NCBI RefSeq assembly: GCF_030272615.1
Contig: NC_081409.1
Span: forward strand, 204,045,949-204,105,948
DNA from: Cryptomeria japonica
Taxonomy: Eukaryota > Streptophyta > Pinopsida > Cupressales > Cupressaceae
DNA length: 60,000 bases
Direction of reading: 5' to 3'
Below, one piece after another: positions 56,350 through 60,000 of the stretch. The notes below the pieces were generated by a model. It saw only the letters and a program-made list of their open reading frames with translations, was not told where the DNA came from and ran no database searches. Numbering within the stretch: the first letter of the stretch is position 1; the number at the start of each line of letters is the position of its first letter. A program made the translations under genes and the position numbers.

Positions 56350-58032
56350 CTCTTCAGAGTATCCTAAATTCAAAAATACAAAAAAATCAAAAAAATTTCA
56401 AAAATACAAAAAAAAATATAAAACAAAAAAAATCGTTACTTGGTGAAAACCTGGCAAACAGGCGCCTTGTGACACAAAAAAAATTTGAAAAATCAAAAAA
56501 AGTAAAGAGAAATAATTTCTTCCAACGGTGAAAACCACTTTGGTGGCACCCTGGGCAAGTACCATGGTGAAAACTGGGTCACCAACGCCATGCGTAGAGA
56601 CATTGCTCCTCCCTCCTTCAGGATTCACTTTCATCCCTTCACTTTGCACACACTCACAACCTATTCATTCACAATAAACTTACCCATTCCCATCATGGCT
56701 TGTTATTGATCTACCCAAGATTGGTTAGCCATTCATAATAAACCCCCCTTTTTCACTCCCTTTCCATCCATAATAAGTCAGATCTTATCTGTGGCTAAGG
56801 CAATTCCTACGTCTAGTGATGGGTGTGGAATTGAGAGCATCACATGTTTCGAGGAGTATAGTTTCTTCTAGCTTTCTTCAGTCTATTTGCGCACAATCCG
56901 CAATAAAGTTTCATCTTCTTCGCAATAAAGTATCAGTTCCATGGATTCAGTCAGTTTCAGATGAGACAGCAGCAACAATGGGCTTCAACAAATCAAATCT
57001 TTCAACAGACTCAGACAACATATGGTTCAGTGCTATCTATCCTTTTTGTGAAAGTAAACATTGTGACCACAATCAAATAAGACTTATACAAGTGACAAGA
57101 GACACTAAACTTGAGGACTACAGTGGATGTTGGTGTTGAGTCTTGGTTTTCTTTTGATTTTATCTTTTGGTGACATGTCTTTTAGCTTTTCCAGGATGTC
57201 TCTGACTAGAGATTATATCTCCAAGATGTCTTTGACTAGAAAGGCGAGGATGGGGTATCGTCACCTATTTGCATTTGCTGTCTGTGGATTGTCTTTTAGT
57301 AATGCTATGACTTGTCCAAGGATATGAGGACACTGTGAGTCTAGTATGAACTGGGGCATTCCTTGTTTGTGACTGTCTTATCTCCATGCAAATAGGTACA
57401 ATGACTTTCTGGGTCGAACATATGCCTCGATTGTCATAACCTATTTTGCCATAATAAGCTCAATGATGATAATTCACAAGAAGCTCTTTCACGTTCATAT
57501 CTTCTATCTTTCATCCCCCTTTCTTGATTGACTTCCATCGTCCTTCTTGAGTCCGCGTAGCCTGCTATCACATGACTGAGTATAATGACACACCAAAAAC
57601 ATTTGCGTTTCATGTAGTTGCACCTGCATTACCACATATAAGCATTTCATACATACATATAGCTATCACAACTGCATCACATCCTGCATACAACATCTGT
57701 TAGCACAATTTACATTTGCATTATCATATTCATCTGCATCACATACATTCACATTTGCATCATGCATACACATATAAAACATAAAAGAACAAAAATATTG
57801 CATTGCATCATATACATATTTGCATCCATATCATAAGCATCACATAAGAATATCTCATCACATAGGTACACATGCATATAGCTGCCGCAAAAATGAATCA
57901 TCTCATATATATATATAAAGTGTCATGGTATAATGATGTCAAAAAAAAAATAAAATCATATGGCTACAATCACCCGCAGGTGTCTACAATACAAAAATGG
58001 TACAAATACTGATACAAGGGAGCCCTCTATGG
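56350..58032 (+). other. 3' non-coding region of plus-strand Gypsy element
   Basis: 1.7 kb between integrase and the antisense PMD gene. It begins with an A-rich stretch (56,380-56,510) and contains GTGAAAAC repeats around 56,440-56,570, a pair of GATGTCT...TGACTAGA phrases (57,197 and 57,228), and a tract of GCATCAC/CATTTGCAT phrases (57,610-57,860). No coding sequence is supported. Confidence 0.6.
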
Positions 58033-60000
58033 CTATGATGAACTCCCTCCCTCGGAGCCGCCTGGCCTCGACGAAATTTGAGCCCTAGAAGGACCCGCTC
58101 CAGGATCACCCTGCCTGTCCCCCCTATCTGGTGGTGGTGGAGGACCCATGACTCCACCACTCAATGCCTGTCTCCTCCGGCTCCCTCCCGTAGCTGTCAC
58201 TGTCCGCGATGGTCTATGGAAGATCCTCGCCTGCTGATCTGCTGGCACGACACCATAATACAGGTCCCTCAAGTAGGCAATCTCCTCTCCGGCTCGCAGG
58301 ACATATGCGTAGCCTGCTCCTGTGTCCTCCGCCGCCTGCCTCCCTGCCCTCAGCGCTGTCTCAGCCTCCGTGTAGCGCTGACTTGCTTGATCCCTCTCCC
58401 ACTCAGTATCCCTGAGCCTGGTCCTGAGTCGGTCCCTCTCCCTCTCCAGATCCTGGATCTCATCTTCCTGGTCCTGGCAGATCTCCCTGAGCTCAATCAG
58501 CTCATCCTCCTCTAGATCCCCACCCTCTGCCTCTGCTTGTGGCTCTCCCTCTGCGGGTGCCTGCCCCTGTGCCTGTCCCTGTACCTGTACTAGTGCCTGT
58601 ACGGGTACCTGTCTCGGTACATGCCTAGGTCCCTGTACCTGTCTCCGTCCCTGCTCCTGTGCCTGTACTGGCACCCGTCCCTATCTCTGTCCCTGTGTTC
58701 TAGGACCCTGTGCTGCCGGTACCTATAGGGGCAATCCACCACGACCCCTCACCACCTGGGCCTGTCCCTCCTGTCCACCCTCCCTCCAAGGTGCCACCCT
58801 CCTCTCCCCAACTACTCCCCTTCGCCTCCATCGACCTCGGCCCCCATCACCCCCACCATCATCATCATCATCTCCTCCTCCATCTCCCTCCAGTAGCTCT
58901 CCTGGATTTGTCAATCGAGGGAATAGATGCTCGGCCCAATATGCTGCATACTCTGCATCCATCCCGGCGTTCTCGATCTCTGACCACATATCCCAGGGTA
59001 GGGACACCATCTCTGCCAGCTGTATCAGCGCCTGATCATATGACAATAAAGGCCTGAACTGCGCCTGATCCCTAACTGTACGGGCATACATACCCGAGCC
59101 TCGTGGCATCCTCTGGATCCTGCCATATTGCCTACATACTCTATCCACCAGTTGTCTCTCCAGTATATAGGGCATCCGCCCAATCAGATACCTGCTCCGG
59201 AAGGTGTAAGGCAGCTCCACTGCATCATCCTCCCACTCCTCACATCCCAGATATGGCCTCCAGATGAATACGTCAATGTCATCTATCACTCGCTGCCAAT
59301 GCTCTAACCTGCCAATCTGCGACTGCGAAGTGATCATGTCATACAGATGAACAAAACTCTGTCCATGACCTCTCCCTCTGAAATGTATCGGTCGAGTAAT
59401 AGGCAGATGCTCGTATGCCCAAACCTGCAGTAGTGTCACTCCACAGCCCAGTCCCACTGATCCATGGTATACAAACTGGTGAAGCTCATAATATAGGTGG
59501 GCCAACACACATGGACCCCACACATATCTAGTGTGCTGCATCACCAGTGTCTCCAGTGCTCCTCCCCAGCCCACTGCCAACCCCCGTGTCGCCCTGTCCG
59601 GACATAGGAACCCACTGATAGCTCCTCCAATCACAGCTGGCAAGGCTAACCTTGTCGCAGTCATGGTGTCCCATGCCACATGTCCTGCTCTCATCTCTAG
59701 GCTGGGATCCTGAAACATCCGTCTCAATGCCTCTCTGTCTCCGTCACGATCATATGGAATCAGATCTCCATCAATCGGTATATGCAGAATCCTGTAAACA
59801 TCCTCAAGGGTGACTGTCATCTCACCCATCGACAAATGGAATGTGCAAGTCTCTGAATGCCATCTCTCGGCCAGCGCAGTCAGCAAACCCATGTTTGCCC
59901 GAAACTCAGGCACATACAGCACGTGTCTCAAACCCATCTCCTCGATGGCAGCTCTATCCTGAAATGACAACTCCGGTCGCAACCTCTGCGTCGACGAGAA
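58033..60000 (-). pseudogene. Antisense PMD (plant mobile domain) accessory gene, two in-frame stops, runs off window
   Basis: The frame is open from the window edge to TAG at 58,723-58,725, then continues in phase past a second TAG at 58,681-58,683 to a stop at 58,033, more than 650 codons. The PMD occupies the N-terminal 290 residues or so: NMGLLTALAERWHSETCTFH, GEMTVTLEDVYRILHIPIDG, GGAISGFLCPDRATRGLAVG, HLYYELHQFVYHG, YLGCEEWEDDAVELPYTFRS. An Asp/Gly tract (near 58,850-58,880) follows, then after the stops a Gln-, Val- and Pro-rich part and a coiled coil (LEEDELIELREICQDQEDEI onward). No ATG opens the frame near 59,982; the real start lies beyond the window. The region is GC-rich, unlike its surroundings. 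It could be read as an almost intact gene with two recent nonsense changes. Confidence 0.87.

Larger units (their letters stand above)
49267..60000 (+). mobile_element. Ty3/Gypsy retrotransposon, Tat-like, internally deleted, with antisense PMD gene
   Basis: The 5' LTR, a primer-site-like sequence, a 2.2-kb leader and a gag-protease gene are present. The RT, RNase H and integrase core is missing: only the integrase C-terminal end remains near 56,105-56,349. Then come 1.7 kb of 3' non-coding sequence and a PMD gene on the opposite strand. The layout matches Tat-lineage elements, in which antisense accessory PMD genes between pol and the 3' LTR are known. No 3' LTR is seen before the window ends. 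It interrupts the TNP2 transposase. Confidence 0.83.

Noticed and set aside
58078-58515. Plus-strand frame of 145 residues across the PMD gene
   Set aside because: Shadow of the GC-rich minus-strand PMD/coiled-coil frame; its composition follows the antisense codons.

Overview
The window is nuclear DNA of a seed plant with a large, repeat-choked genome. Plant-type Ty1/Copia elements with initiator-Met-tRNA primer sites, Tat-lineage Ty3/Gypsy elements with a second RNase H, plant mobile domain (PMD) sequences, a PLS-type PPR fragment, a CACTA TNP2 transposase and a CWC22 splicing-factor copy all say land plant. A conifer or other gymnosperm is my guess from the repeat style; nothing here proves it. 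I found no intact cellular gene. Almost every reading frame is broken, so this is a stack of nested and truncated transposable elements plus a few gene relics.

Layout. 1-20,966: three copies (A, B, C) of a unit made of a minus-strand PMD relic and an AT-rich spacer with 59-bp repeats; the A-to-B distance is about 2.37 kb once an insertion is removed. Copy B is split by a Copia element (2,619-8,675) with both LTRs and a perfect 5-bp target duplication. The end of copy B is interrupted at 10,421 by a non-autonomous LTR element (10,422-17,505) with two long ORFs and no polymerase. It runs into a minus-strand Copia fragment (17,506-19,724), after which copy C resumes. 20,967-30,790: a minus-strand Tat-lineage Gypsy element with its 3' LTR, integrase, two RNase H domains, RT, protease and part of gag, all degenerate. 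30,791-33,525: unassigned. 33,526-39,946: a second two-ORF non-autonomous LTR element, minus strand. 39,947-42,760: a LINE relic. 43,217-44,115: a PPR fragment. 45,575-47,590: an intronless CWC22 pseudogene. 47,970-49,266: a TNP2 transposase fragment. 49,267-60,000: a plus-strand Tat-lineage Gypsy element with 5' LTR, leader and gag-protease, a deletion of the RT/RNase H/integrase core, and an antisense PMD gene that runs off the window edge.

How the parts relate. The two non-autonomous elements encode related proteins: an ORF1 with a coiled coil and four zinc-knuckle positions, and an ORF2 of about 1,050 codons beginning Met-Ala-Ser-Ser-Ser with no function I recognise. Each shares LTR modules and a Met-tRNA-type primer site with a Copia element in the same window, so Copia enzymes probably mobilised them. 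This two-ORF, polymerase-free family is the best candidate here for something little described. The PMD relics on the left and the GC-rich antisense PMD gene on the right are probably old and younger versions of the same accessory gene carried by Tat-lineage elements.
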